The notes under the pieces were generated by a model. The model was given only the letters and a program-made list of their open reading frames with translations. It was not told the DNA's origin and made no database searches. From contig CAMAUZ010000015.1 in NCBI GenBank assembly GCA_945861535.1, positions 43,600 to 107,599 on the forward strand: a stretch of 64,000 bases of DNA. The letters are read 5' to 3'. Position numbers and translations under genes: made by a program. The stretch comes from Akkermansia muciniphila (GTDB lineage Bacteria > Verrucomicrobiota > Verrucomicrobiia > Limisphaerales > BJHT01). This document shows, piece by piece, positions 17,846 through 27,670 of this stretch (positions are counted from its first letter, which is position 1; each line of letters begins with the position of its first letter).

Positions 17846-18874
17846 ATGAAACCGCTCCTGACGCTCGCCGACCTCGACGATCAACTCAGCCTCCCCACGC
17901 CCGGCGTGCTCGCCACGCTGCGCGCGCTCGATGGCGACGTGCTGGTTCTTGGCGCGGGCGGCAAGATGGGTCCCACGCTCGCCCGCATGGTGCGCCGCGG
18001 CCTCGACGAGATCAGCCGCCACGACCGCCGCGTCTTCGCGGTGTCGCGCTTCTCGTCCGCTGCCGCCGCCGCAGAACTCCAGCGGCACGGCGTGGAGACC
18101 ATCGCGTGCGACCTGCTGAATCGCGCCGCCGTCCAGGCCCTGCCCGACGCGCCCAATGTCATCTTTATGGCGGGCCAGAAATTCGGCACCAGCGAAGCGC
18201 CCGAGCTGACGTGGGTGATGAACACGCTCGTGCCCGCCATCGTGGCCGAGCGCTTCGCCCGCTCGCGCATCGTCGTGTTTTCCACCGGCTGCGTTTATCC
18301 GCTCGTGCCTGCCAACGGCCCCGGCTCGCACGAAAACGACGCCCTCGGTCCGCCCGGCGAATACGCCAACTCGTGCGTCGGCCGCGAACGCGTCTTCACC
18401 CATTTCGCCAAACAAAACACCACGCCCACGCTGCTCTTCCGCCTCTGCTACGCGATCGATCTCCGCTACGGCGTGCTCTGCGACGTGGCGAACAAGGTCG
18501 CCCGCGGCCAGCCCGTCGATGTCACGATGGGCGCGGCCAATGTCATCTGGCAGGGCGACGCCAACGCCCGCGCCATCCAGTGCCTCGCGCACGCCGCCAC
18601 GCCGCCGCTCGCGCTGAACGTGACCGGCCTTCAGCGCGTGGCCATCCGCTGGCTGGCGCAGCGCTTCGGCGAGCTGCTCGGGCGCGCGCCGGCCATCACC
18701 GGACAGGAAGGCGCGACCGCGTGGCTGTGGGATGCGACGCGCTCCTATGCGCTCTTCGGTCCGCCCGTCGTGGCGCTCGAGGAAATGATTGAAGCCACCG
18801 CACAATGGGTCCGCCAAGGCGGCGCAACGCTCGGCAAGCCCACGCATTTTGAAACCACCGATGGCCGCTTTTGA
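17846..18874 (+). CDS. extended SDR / NAD-dependent epimerase-like protein
   Basis: The 342-residue protein has a clear NAD(P)-binding start (DVLVLGAGGKMGPTLARMV), a second acidic step (IACDLLNR), VIFMAGQKFG and VVFSTGCVYP, as in UDP-sugar epimerase/dehydratase proteins. The usual YxxxK active-site motif should follow at EYANSCVGRERVF, where Tyr is kept but Lys is replaced by Cys. The chemistry may therefore differ, or the protein may bind NAD without classical SDR catalysis. It lies 42 bp after the Gfo/Idh/MocA gene and 182 bp before a GNAT gene. It is cytoplasmic and probably processes an imported sugar. Confidence 0.82.
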   Translation: MKPLLTLADLDDQLSLPTPGVLATLRALDGDVLVLGAGGKMGPTLARMVRRGLDEISRHDRRVFAVSRFSSAAAAAELQRHGVETIACDLLNRAAVQALPDAPNVIFMAGQKFGTSEAPELTWVMNTLVPAIVAERFARSRIVVFSTGCVYPLVPANGPGSHENDALGPPGEYANSCVGRERVFTHFAKQNTTPTLLFRLCYAIDLRYGVLCDVANKVARGQPVDVTMGAANVIWQGDANARAIQCLAHAATPPLALNVTGLQRVAIRWLAQRFGELLGRAPAITGQEGATAWLWDATRSYALFGPPVVALEEMIEATAQWVRQGGATLGKPTHFETTDGRF

Positions 18875-18927
18875 TGCCCGATGCCGGATGCCGACGGCCG
18901 GCGCACGAGGTGCGCGTCCCCGTTCGG

Positions 18928-18961
18928 TTTGGAGTGCGGTGACTTGTCACCGCACTCCAAA
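18928..18961. repeat. 16-bp perfect palindromic hairpin
   Basis: TTTGGAGTGCGGTGAC at 18928-18943 is followed by TT and its exact reverse complement at 18946-18961. There is no T-run directly after, so it is not a classical terminator. It lies in the 182-bp gap between the epimerase-like and GNAT genes. A Verrucomicrobia-type intergenic hairpin is inferred. Confidence 0.9.
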
Positions 18962-19056
18962 CGGCGGGCCGGTTTCATCCGCGTCCATCCGTGTTTATCC
19001 GTGGCCCAGTTTCTCCCCTCTGATCCCATCCAAGTCCGCCAGCCGACACCCTGACC

Positions 19057-19530
19057 ATGCAAATCCGCCTCTACCAACCTGCTGACCTCCCCGAGCTTCG
19101 CCGCATCACCGTCGAAGGTTTTGAGGGCATTGCCATTGATCAAAATGTCGAAAAGCAACTCGGCGTCCTCGGCGGCCACGACTGGCGCTGGCGCAAGGCG
19201 CGGCATGTGGACGAAGACTGCGTGGCCAACCCCACCGGCGTCTTCGTCGCGGTAGCCGAGGAAGATGGCAAAGTGCTCGGCTACATCTCCACGCGCCTTG
19301 ATCGCGAGGGCGGCAAGGGGCGCATCCCCAACCTCGCCGTGGACAAGGCCGCGCGCGGTCAGGGCGTCGGTCGCCAGCTCATCGAACACGCCCTCGAATA
19401 TTTCCGCCGCGAGGGCATGGCCTTCGCGATGATCGAAACCATGGTCAACAATCCCGTCGGCCAGCATCTCTACCCCTCCTGCGGATTCGTCGAAGCCGGC
19501 CGGCAGATTCATTACGCGCTGAAACTATGA
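19057..19530 (+). CDS. GNAT family N-acetyltransferase
   Basis: The 157-residue protein of normal GNAT length has the acetyl-CoA loop RGQGVGRQLIEHALEYF near residue 108 and the C-terminal strand-turn NNPVGQHLYPSCGFVEAGRQ. It would move an acetyl group from acetyl-CoA to an amine; the substrate is unknown. Its stop overlaps the start of the DapA-family gene in an ATGA junction. Coupled translation with an aldolase in a sugar locus suggests an amino-sugar or a related amine as target. No signal peptide is present. Confidence 0.9.
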   Translation: MQIRLYQPADLPELRRITVEGFEGIAIDQNVEKQLGVLGGHDWRWRKARHVDEDCVANPTGVFVAVAEEDGKVLGYISTRLDREGGKGRIPNLAVDKAARGQGVGRQLIEHALEYFRREGMAFAMIETMVNNPVGQHLYPSCGFVEAGRQIHYALKL

Positions 19531-20546
19531 ACCCCGACCTTCGCGCCCGCCTTCAGCACGGCCTCGCCATCCCGGCGCATCCGCTCGCACTCACCGCCGC
19601 GCGGCGGCTCGACGAGCGCCGGCAGCGCGCGCTCACGCGCTACTATCTCGCCGCGGGCGTTGGTGGATTGGCGGTCGGCGTTCACACGACGCAGTTCGCC
19701 ATCCGCGATCCCAAGGTCGGTCTCCTTCAGCCGGTGCTCGCGCTGGCCGCCGAGGAAATGTCGCGCGCCAAACACCCCCTTGTCCGCATCGCCGGCGTCT
19801 GCGGCCAGACCAAGCAAGCGGTGGCCGAAGCCCAGCTCGTGCGCGAACTCGGCTACCACGCCGCGCTCCTCAGCCTCGGCGCCCTGCGCGACGCCGATGA
19901 CGCCGCGCTCATCGCCCACTGTCGCGCCGTGGCCGAAGTCATCCCAGTCGTGGGTTTCTACCTCCAGCCCAGCGTCGGCGGACGCGTGCTGCCCTACGCG
20001 TTTTGGCGGCGCTTTGCGGAAATTGAAAACGTCGTCGCCATCAAGATCGCCCCGTTCAACCGCTATCAGACCCTCGACGTCGTTCGCGCCGTGATCGAAG
20101 CCGGCCGCGACGACATCGCGCTCTACACCGGCAACGACGACAACATCGTCGCCGATTTCCTCACGCCCTACCGCTGCGCCGGCCGCGAACGCCGCATCGT
20201 CGGCGGCCTGCTCGGTCACTGGTCCGTCTGGACCCGGCGCGCCGTCGAACTCCTCGACCGCTGCCGCTGCGCCGATGCCACGCCGGACTTGCTGCGCCTC
20301 GGCGTCGAAGTCACCGACAGCAACGCCGCCTTCTTCGATGCCGCCAACGCCTTCCGCGGTTGCATCGCCGGCCTGCACGAAGTGCTGCGCCGCCAGGGTT
20401 TGCTCGAAGGCCTCTGGTGCCTCGACGAACACGAAACTCTCAGCCCCGGCCAGCTCGCCGAGATCGACCGCGTCTATCGCGCCTATCCGCATCTCCACGA
20501 CGACACCTTCGTTGCGCAACATCGCGACGAGTGGCTGAAGTCCTGA
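19527..20546 (+). CDS. dihydrodipicolinate synthase family (DapA-like) aldolase/lyase
   Basis: The 339-residue protein is a class I aldolase-type TIM barrel related to dihydrodipicolinate synthase, N-acetylneuraminate lyase and KDG aldolase. The Schiff-base lysine is in VVAIKIAPFNRYQT (near residue 173). GVGGLAVGVHTTQF replaces the usual GT(T/S)GE phosphate or carboxylate loop, so it is not a normal DapA. It overlaps the GNAT gene by 4 bp and lies 28 bp before the first heparinase-like gene. In this context a retro-aldol cleavage of a 2-keto-3-deoxy sugar acid is a plausible but unproven role. Confidence 0.86.
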   Translation: MNPDLRARLQHGLAIPAHPLALTAARRLDERRQRALTRYYLAAGVGGLAVGVHTTQFAIRDPKVGLLQPVLALAAEEMSRAKHPLVRIAGVCGQTKQAVAEAQLVRELGYHAALLSLGALRDADDAALIAHCRAVAEVIPVVGFYLQPSVGGRVLPYAFWRRFAEIENVVAIKIAPFNRYQTLDVVRAVIEAGRDDIALYTGNDDNIVADFLTPYRCAGRERRIVGGLLGHWSVWTRRAVELLDRCRCADATPDLLRLGVEVTDSNAAFFDAANAFRGCIAGLHEVLRRQGLLEGLWCLDEHETLSPGQLAEIDRVYRAYPHLHDDTFVAQHRDEWLKS

Positions 20547-20574
20547 CCTCCCGACCCGGCTTTCTTAATCCAAC

Positions 20575-23500
20575 ATGAAAACCCGCCCGCGTTCCTGCCC
20601 CCTTCTCCTCTGCTGCTTCCTCGCCCTCCTCAGCCCCGCCCCCGCCCACGCGCAGAATGCCGTCGCAACCTTCTCCTTGGCCGACCACCTCAAGCACGCC
20701 TGGACCAACGAACTCGTTTTCTTTCCCGTGGACGCCGCCGTCTGGGGGCGCAAGGACCTCGCGCTGCTCGGCCCCGACGGCAAGCCCGCGCCGCACCAGT
20801 GGGCCACCGCCGAGCAAGCGCCGAACGGCAAGGCGAGCGTCGCGTTTAACGCCAACGTGCCGGAATTCGGGAAGGCCCGTCATTCCCTCGTGACCGGCAC
20901 GCCGCCCGCACCGCTCGATGAACCGCGCGTCTCGGAAACGCCGCACACGTTCGAGCTGGTCAACGGCCACCTCGGTCTGCGCCTGCGCAAATCTCTTAAG
21001 GCCGGCGAAGGCCCCATCGCGGGCATCCGCCTCGGCTCGGGAACGTGGACCGGCGATTCCACCCTCACCGAGGCTCCGGCCATCAAGAGCTACGCAACGG
21101 AAATCACCGCGCGCGGGCCGCTGTTCGCGGATCTCGTGTGCCGGATTGTTTTTGCCGACGACGGTCGCTGGTCGCTGCGCTTCCGGATGAAGAGCGGCGA
21201 GCCGGTGATCTTGGTGGCCGAAGATTTTGACGCCCCGGGTGGCGGCACGTTTGGCGTGACGCTGGGCGGCGAGACGTTTCGTCCGACGCAACTTCTTTAC
21301 CGCGCCGGCATGTATCCGAACATCGGGATGGTCAGCGTCGCCAATCTGCCCGCCGCCGGTCATGCCTACACGCTCGAACCCTGGCTGCATTGGTGGAGCG
21401 CCGAGCGGCAGGGCAACTGGTTTGGCCTGTTCACTCCCAGTCCGCTGGTGCCGCCCGCCGGCGGTCCCGCCGAGGCGCGCCCGAACGACCCGCTGGCCGA
21501 ACTCAAACTGGACGGCGCCCCGGCGAAACCCGCGCCCGGCGCGCCCGCCCGCCCGCGCGATCCCTCGTCGGATATGCTCGTGGTCGGCGTCCTGCGCCCG
21601 AGCCTTTGGGTGACGCCCGGCCCCGAATGGCGGGGCAAGGCGAAGCAGGCCGGCGGCAGCGTCTCGGCCACGACCAAGGCAGGCGTGACCACACTGCACC
21701 TGCCGGTCCTCGGCGGCGCACGGCACTGGTTGCTCGGCGCGATCGACAAGCAAGCCAGCGCAGCCGCGCTGCTGTTGAAGGATCGCCGCGTTGCGCCGCC
21801 CGCGCAGCAGTTACTCATCAAACACGGCATCTTCCCGCTCGATGAGGTCAAGGACATGGTGCTCGACTGGACCGGGGACCACGACAACCACCCGCGGCTC
21901 TATCTTCGCAAACAGGATCTGCCCGCGCTCAAGGCCCGGCTCACCCCGAATCCCGTCATGCTGCGGAAATGGACGGTCGAGCAGCCGATCAACAAGTATT
22001 ACCTCGACGAGCCGATCCAGGAGTTCATCGCCTCGGGCAATGCGCAACTCGGCAAGCTCATGGCCGCCAAGGGCGCGGAGTTCCTCCAGTTCTGCGTGGA
22101 CCGCTACGTCGCGCAGGATTCGCAGGTGATGATCGGCACCGCGCCGCACACGCAGACATTGATCATCTCGGCGCTCAACCTGCTCGACGCCGTCCTGGGC
22201 ACCGACGTCGTGTCCCCCGCGGAACGCCGGCGCCTGCTCGCGCAGATCGCCTTCCTCGGTTACGTCGTCAACAGCCACGACTTCTGGTCGCCCGCCCGCG
22301 GCTTCTCGGCCAATCCCAACATGACCACCACGGTGGCCAATTTTCAGGCCGCCATCGGCTGCATGATTCCCTCCCATCCCCGCGCGAAGGAATGGAGCCA
22401 ACGCGGCCTGACCGAACTCCGGCGGCAGTTGCGGGAATGGTCGGCCGAAGACGGCGGTTGGCTCGAGGCCCCGCACTACGCGATGACCTCGTTCGATTTC
22501 ATGCTCGGCTCATTCCTGATGGCCGCCAACGCCGGCTTCGGCGACGACGTGTACGCCGACCGCATGCGCAAGGTGATCGAATGGTTCGCCTCGATCGTTA
22601 CGCCCCGTGATTCGCGCACCGGCGGCTTCCGGCATCAGCCGCCGATTGGCAACACCTACCACGGCGAGCCGACCGGCTTGTTCGGCGTGGTGGCGGGCCT
22701 GTGGAAGGATCGCGACCCGGCCTTCGCCGCGCGCATGCAGGCGTTGCACGAGGAGGGCGGATCGTTCGGCAATCTCGGCACCGGCTGGGATTTTCCCACC
22801 ATGTCCGGCTACCGCTTCCTGCTCACCCGCCACGGCGTGCCGCCCAAATCCGCGCCATACGGCAGCGCGGCCTTCGCCCAAAACGGCGCGGTGCTGCGCA
22901 GCGGCATGGGCTCCGCGCGCGAGACTTATCTCCACCTCATCGCCGGTCAGCATCATGAGCACTACGATTACGACTCGGGCAGCATCATGCTTTACGGCAA
23001 GGGCCGCGTGCTCGCCGATGACTGGGGCTACCTTGGCCGCCATCCCGACAAATGGCACAGCCTGCTCACCTCGGGTGCCGCGGGCGGCGGCGGCCTCATG
23101 CACCTCGACGCCTTCGCGCCCGCCGCGGCCTTCGACTACGTCAGCGGGAAAAAGGACGCCTGGCGGCGGCAGATCGGCTTTGTGAAGGACGCCGATCCCA
23201 ACGGGCCGGCCTTTTTCCTCGTTCGCGACACCCATGCGGCGGACACCCCCGCCACCTGGCGCTTGTGGCTCACGACCGGCATCGCCGGCGATGGCGACAA
23301 GAAAAAGTGGCCCACGCCGGGCGCGGTGACGCTCAATGCCACCGGTGCCACCCTGTCCGGCATGGACGACGTGGACATGGACATCTTCTTCCCCAACGCC
23401 GCCGCGCTCGGCCTGAAACTGGAGCCCGCCACCCTGCGCGTCAGCACCGGCAACTGGCTCGGCAGCATCGAGCCCGTCTCGAATTCGCAGACCGCCCTGA

Positions 23501-24447
23501 TCGCCACGCTCAAGGGCCGCGGTGCCGTGGTAGCGCTGCTTTATCCCCGGCTCAAAACCGAGCCGCCACCCGCCGTGTCGTGGTTCGCCGACGGCCGGAT
23601 CGCGGCGGTGAAATCCCCCGCCGGCACCGACTACGTCCTCGTCACCCCCGCCGCACCGCCCCAACCGGTGGGCGATGGCAAAACGCTCGAACCGTTGCGC
23701 GAGCATTCGACCAAGGACGGCATCACCGTCCTGTCCCTGTCCGGCGACCCGCAACTGACCTTCACCGTGAACCCGACCACAACCGCGCTGGCCGATCGCA
23801 CCCTCGTCATTCCCGCCCACTCAATCGCCGTGCATCCCGGGCCGACGAATCCCGTGACCGTCGTGTGGCAAAGCCCGGGCACCGGCTCCATCAGCGTCGA
23901 ATGCCGCCTGCACGACGGCAACAACGGCGGCGGCAACGGCATTCTCGCCGAACTGCGGCACGGCTCGACCGTGCTGGCCAAGGGTGCGCTCGCCAACGGC
24001 GGCACCAATCTGGTCCTGCGCATCGACAACGCCGCCATGGCCCGGGGCGACCTGCTCCGGCTCGTCGTCCTTCCGGGCGACGGCGAAAACGCCAACTGGT
24101 GGGACACCACCCTCATCGAGATGACCGTGCGCGACGGCACCGGCAAACAGTGGAACGTGCGCGAGTCGCTCCTCCGTGGCGAACCGCTGGGCAACCAGTT
24201 GTCCCGCGACTGGGAGCACACGGTCTGGTGGGTCTGCTCGGGCGACGCCCAAAAGTTCGACCCCAAGGCCCTGCTGCCGCCGGTTCCCGAAACCTTCGCG
24301 ACCCCTGACGGAAATATTTCTTTCCAAGGCACCGCGGGCGCGGTCCGCATCCGCGGCGGCAAGACGACGCTGACCCTCGGCGCGGCCGGCAAAATCAGCG
24401 CGGGCAGCCAGGAACTCGCCGCGGGCAATCCCGCCACGAAGGAATGA
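20575..24447 (+). CDS. large secreted heparinase II/III-like protein (paralogue 1)
   Basis: The 1290-residue protein has a signal peptide (MKTRPRSCPLLLCCFLALLS, cleavage after AHA, about residue 26). Residues about 27-430 are a beta-rich region found also in the next gene. HPRLYLRKQDLPALKARL (about 442) starts an (alpha/alpha) barrel, with WLEAPHYAMTSFD and a heparinase II/III-type beta domain containing QHHEHYDYDSGSIMLYGKGR and VLADDWGYLGR. His and Tyr residues there suit an eliminative polysaccharide lyase, though the exact substrate is unknown. Between about residues 1025 and 1243 it has an extra beta-sandwich-like module absent from paralogue 2. It is probably extracellular or periplasmic and forms one unit with the DapA-like gene 28 bp upstream. 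Confidence 0.8.
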   Translation: MKTRPRSCPLLLCCFLALLSPAPAHAQNAVATFSLADHLKHAWTNELVFFPVDAAVWGRKDLALLGPDGKPAPHQWATAEQAPNGKASVAFNANVPEFGKARHSLVTGTPPAPLDEPRVSETPHTFELVNGHLGLRLRKSLKAGEGPIAGIRLGSGTWTGDSTLTEAPAIKSYATEITARGPLFADLVCRIVFADDGRWSLRFRMKSGEPVILVAEDFDAPGGGTFGVTLGGETFRPTQLLYRAGMYPNIGMVSVANLPAAGHAYTLEPWLHWWSAERQGNWFGLFTPSPLVPPAGGPAEARPNDPLAELKLDGAPAKPAPGAPARPRDPSSDMLVVGVLRPSLWVTPGPEWRGKAKQAGGSVSATTKAGVTTLHLPVLGGARHWLLGAIDKQASAAALLLKDRRVAPPAQQLLIKHGIFPLDEVKDMVLDWTGDHDNHPRLYLRKQDLPALKARLTPNPVMLRKWTVEQPINKYYLDEPIQEFIASGNAQLGKLMAAKGAEFLQFCVDRYVAQDSQVMIGTAPHTQTLIISALNLLDAVLGTDVVSPAERRRLLAQIAFLGYVVNSHDFWSPARGFSANPNMTTTVANFQAAIGCMIPSHPRAKEWSQRGLTELRRQLREWSAEDGGWLEAPHYAMTSFDFMLGSFLMAANAGFGDDVYADRMRKVIEWFASIVTPRDSRTGGFRHQPPIGNTYHGEPTGLFGVVAGLWKDRDPAFAARMQALHEEGGSFGNLGTGWDFPTMSGYRFLLTRHGVPPKSAPYGSAAFAQNGAVLRSGMGSARETYLHLIAGQHHEHYDYDSGSIMLYGKGRVLADDWGYLGRHPDKWHSLLTSGAAGGGGLMHLDAFAPAAAFDYVSGKKDAWRRQIGFVKDADPNGPAFFLVRDTHAADTPATWRLWLTTGIAGDGDKKKWPTPGAVTLNATGATLSGMDDVDMDIFFPNAAALGLKLEPATLRVSTGNWLGSIEPVSNSQTALIATLKGRGAVVALLYPRLKTEPPPAVSWFADGRIAAVKSPAGTDYVLVTPAAPPQPVGDGKTLEPLREHSTKDGITVLSLSGDPQLTFTVNPTTTALADRTLVIPAHSIAVHPGPTNPVTVVWQSPGTGSISVECRLHDGNNGGGNGILAELRHGSTVLAKGALANGGTNLVLRIDNAAMARGDLLRLVVLPGDGENANWWDTTLIEMTVRDGTGKQWNVRESLLRGEPLGNQLSRDWEHTVWWVCSGDAQKFDPKALLPPVPETFATPDGNISFQGTAGAVRIRGGKTTLTLGAAGKISAGSQELAAGNPATKE

Positions 24448-24574
24448 CCGCGCAATCCCTCCCGCCGCGCGCCAGAAATCGGCAGGCAACTGAAACTTTC
24501 TCCAGCGCAACCACTCAACTCGCCGACGACTCGCCCAAGCTCGTCAGTCGTCCTACTCAGGCCGCCCCAACAAT

Positions 24575-27500
24575 ATGAAAATCCTCGTCACGCTCCCCAC
24601 CGCCCTGGTTGCCCTCATCCTCATGCTGCCCGGCGCTGCCCCCGCCCAGCAGTCCGTTGCGACGTTCTCTTTCGAGGACCACCTCAAACGCGCGTGGACC
24701 AACGAACTGGTCTTCTACCCCGTGGAAAAATCTGTCTGGGGCCGCAAGGACCTCGCGCTGCTCGGACCCGACGGCAAGCCCGTCCCGCACCAGTGGGCCA
24801 CCGCCGAACAATCCCCGAACGCCAAACCGAGCGTCGCCTTTCTCGCCAACGTCCCCGTGTTCACCAAGGTCTCTTATTCCCTCGTGACGCGCGCCGCGTC
24901 CGCGCCCGCGCCCGACAGCGACCTACGCGCCGCCGAATCCCCGGCGCTCGTTGAACTCGGAAATCCCCAGATCGCCCTGCGTCTCCATCGCGGCGCGAAA
25001 GCCCTGAGCGACGGGCCGTTCGCCGGCGTGCGCCTTAACTCGGGCGCGTGGGCGGGCGGCGGCGAGATGAAAACCGGCCCGCGTCCGACGGCGCACGACG
25101 CGCAGATCACCGCGCAGGGGCCGGTGTTTCTCGATGCCACCGCGACCTATCGCTTCGGGGAAAATGGCGCGTGGCGGCTGCGGTTTCGCATCGTGCGCGG
25201 CGAGCCGGTGGTGCTGGTGGACGAGACGTGCGACATCCCCGCCGCCGCCGTCTGGCGGCTCTCGCTCGCGCCGGGTTGGAAGCCGACACGCATGCTGTAT
25301 CGCAATCAGAAAGCCATCGCCGGCTCGAATTTTGGCCAGCAGGAAACGTGGCCGCTCGGTCCCGCCGCGGACGGACAACCGGCTTTCGCGCTCGAGCCGT
25401 GGCTGCATTGGAATTACCGCGCGCGGCAGGGCAACTGGTTCTCGATTTACAGCGAAACCACCGCTGACCTGCTCATGGTCGGCGCCATCCGCGCCGGAAG
25501 CTGGCTCGATGTGAAGCGCCTCGAGGCGAAGCAGCCGCAGTCGCCCGCGATGATTCATTTCACCACGGCTGGCGGCGAGTTCGGTGCGGACTTCCCGCTG
25601 CTCTGGGGCCACCGGCTCTGGATGCTCGGCACGCCCGACCGCGACCGCAGTCTCGCCGATGTCACCAAACCGCCGCAGATGATCGAGCGCCACTCGTCGC
25701 CGTTGCCGCAGCACCTGCTCATCAAGCACGGCGACTTCCCACTCGATCTCATCAAGGACTATCAGTTCGAGGTCGCCAACGAGCCGGGCCGGCATCCGCG
25801 CCTGATTTTCAACGCCGCCGATGTCGCCGCCCTGCGCAAAAACGCCGACGCCGAGGCGCTGCGCCAGAAGATCAAAAAACAGCAACTCACCACCACGCCA
25901 CTCTACGACCACACGATGAGCACGAGCATCGAGGCGTATCTCGTCACGGGCGACGCCGCGTTGGGAAAATATTTGTCCGACCTCGCCGCCGCGCGCGTGC
26001 AGACCGTGGTGGACGCTTATTTCACGCAGGTTCGCCTCGCGACGCCGGGCTTTGCGCCGCACATGCGGCAGCAGACGGCCGTGAGCCTGCTGCTGGCGGA
26101 TGCGGTGATGGATGGCGGCCACATGGCGCCCGAAGTCCGCCGGCGCATCAAGGCGCAGGCGGCCTTCATCGGTTACACGCTGAACCGAGCCGATGTCTGG
26201 TCGCCCGCGCGCGGCTACGCGGCGAATCCGAACATGACGACTTCCCACTACGGCTACAAAGCCACCGCCGCCTGTTTTCTCCCCACGCACTCGGAGGCGA
26301 AGGCCTGGATCGCCGATGCCCAACGCGAGGCCCACGAGGAACTCGAAACGTGGTCCGATGACAACGGCGGCTGGCTCGAGGCCCCGCACTACGCCCTCGT
26401 CTCCTACGACGCGCTCCTCGGCGTCTCGGTCATGGCCCACAACGCCGGCCTTGGCGGCGACCTCTTCCATCCGAAGATGAAGAAGGTGATGGAATGGCTG
26501 GCGAAAATCTCGACGCCGCCGGATTCGCGTTTCGGCGGGTTCCGTCATCTGCCGCCCATCGGCAACACCTACATGATCGAGCCGACCGGCGAGTTTGGGA
26601 TCATCGCGCGGCTGTGGCGCGAGAAGGATCCGCAATTCGCAAAAGAGATGCAGTGGATGTTCCGGCAACAGCGATCTTTCCCCGAGCCGGGCATCGGTGG
26701 CAGCTATCCGGCGCTCACGGGTTATCGCGCCCTGTTGCTCGACGCCACGCTGCCCGAGGCGGTGCCGACCTACGGCAGCGAGCTGTTTCCGCAGACCGGC
26801 GCGATCCTGCGCACGGGATTTCCCGGCCCGCGCGAGACCGCGCTCCACTTCATCGTTGGGAAGCATCGCCAGCACTACGACTACGATTCCGGCTCGATCA
26901 CCTTCTGGGGCAAGGGCCGGATTCTCTGCGATGATTTCGGCTACTACGGCCGCGCGCCCGCCGACGATCACAGCATGGTCACCGCCGCCACGGCGGCGTC
27001 GGACGTGATGATTTGCGATGGCTTTGCCCCCGCGCCGCACGCGGACTACGTGAGCGGCGTGAAGGAAGCGTGGTATCGGCAAATTCTCCTCGTGAAAGAC
27101 GCCGACCCGCTGGGACCGAACTACGCCGTGCTGTGCGACACCTTGAAACAGCCCGACAACTCGGCGATCTGGCGGCTCTGGACCACGTCCACCAAACTCG
27201 ATCTGCACGAGCGCAGCGTCGGCGTCACCGGCGTCGAGGATGTGGACATGGATGTGTACTTCGCCCTTCCGCAGAAACCGGCGCTGAAGCAGGAGGCCAA
27301 AACGCGCACCGCCGCCGCGGCGCTGCGGCCCAACGGCGCGCAGGCGACGTTCCCGTACACGCAAAACGGCATCATCGTGCCCATGGCCGGCGCGCCCGTC
27401 GTGACCGCGCTGCTGCTGCCGCGCCTGAAAACCGAGCCGCCGATGAATGTCACCACGCTCGCCGACGGCCGCGTTCTGCGCGTGCAGACGCCCAAGGGCG

Positions 27501-27670
27501 ACGACTGGATTTTCCTCAGCGCCACGGCGTTCACCTTCAAGCAGGACGACCTCGAATTCGAGGGCACCGTCGGAGTGGCCCAAATCCGCGGTGCCAAAGC
27601 GCAACTCACCCTCGGCGCACCGGGCAGGCTCAAAGCCCGAGGCCAGACGATCGGCGGAAAGCCGTTCTGA
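24575..27670 (+). CDS. large secreted heparinase II/III-like protein (paralogue 2)
   Basis: The 1031-residue tandem paralogue of the upstream protein has a signal peptide (MKILVTLPTALVALILMLPG). The opening (VATFSFEDHLKRAWTNELVF and on) matches paralogue 1 almost residue for residue over some 70 residues. The alpha-barrel entry RHPRLIFNAADVAALRKN, WLEAPHYALVSYDALLG, and the beta-domain motif RQHYDYDSGSITFWGKGR with ILCDDFGYYGR are all kept. It ends with EGTVGVAQIRGAKAQLTLG, which in paralogue 1 comes after the inserted module. A polysaccharide lyase-like role is inferred from the fold and from neighbouring uronate-type enzymes; no PL family number can be given. It follows paralogue 1 after 127 bp. 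Confidence 0.8.
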   Translation: MKILVTLPTALVALILMLPGAAPAQQSVATFSFEDHLKRAWTNELVFYPVEKSVWGRKDLALLGPDGKPVPHQWATAEQSPNAKPSVAFLANVPVFTKVSYSLVTRAASAPAPDSDLRAAESPALVELGNPQIALRLHRGAKALSDGPFAGVRLNSGAWAGGGEMKTGPRPTAHDAQITAQGPVFLDATATYRFGENGAWRLRFRIVRGEPVVLVDETCDIPAAAVWRLSLAPGWKPTRMLYRNQKAIAGSNFGQQETWPLGPAADGQPAFALEPWLHWNYRARQGNWFSIYSETTADLLMVGAIRAGSWLDVKRLEAKQPQSPAMIHFTTAGGEFGADFPLLWGHRLWMLGTPDRDRSLADVTKPPQMIERHSSPLPQHLLIKHGDFPLDLIKDYQFEVANEPGRHPRLIFNAADVAALRKNADAEALRQKIKKQQLTTTPLYDHTMSTSIEAYLVTGDAALGKYLSDLAAARVQTVVDAYFTQVRLATPGFAPHMRQQTAVSLLLADAVMDGGHMAPEVRRRIKAQAAFIGYTLNRADVWSPARGYAANPNMTTSHYGYKATAACFLPTHSEAKAWIADAQREAHEELETWSDDNGGWLEAPHYALVSYDALLGVSVMAHNAGLGGDLFHPKMKKVMEWLAKISTPPDSRFGGFRHLPPIGNTYMIEPTGEFGIIARLWREKDPQFAKEMQWMFRQQRSFPEPGIGGSYPALTGYRALLLDATLPEAVPTYGSELFPQTGAILRTGFPGPRETALHFIVGKHRQHYDYDSGSITFWGKGRILCDDFGYYGRAPADDHSMVTAATAASDVMICDGFAPAPHADYVSGVKEAWYRQILLVKDADPLGPNYAVLCDTLKQPDNSAIWRLWTTSTKLDLHERSVGVTGVEDVDMDVYFALPQKPALKQEAKTRTAAAALRPNGAQATFPYTQNGIIVPMAGAPVVTALLLPRLKTEPPMNVTTLADGRVLRVQTPKGDDWIFLSATAFTFKQDDLEFEGTVGVAQIRGAKAQLTLGAPGRLKARGQTIGGKPF

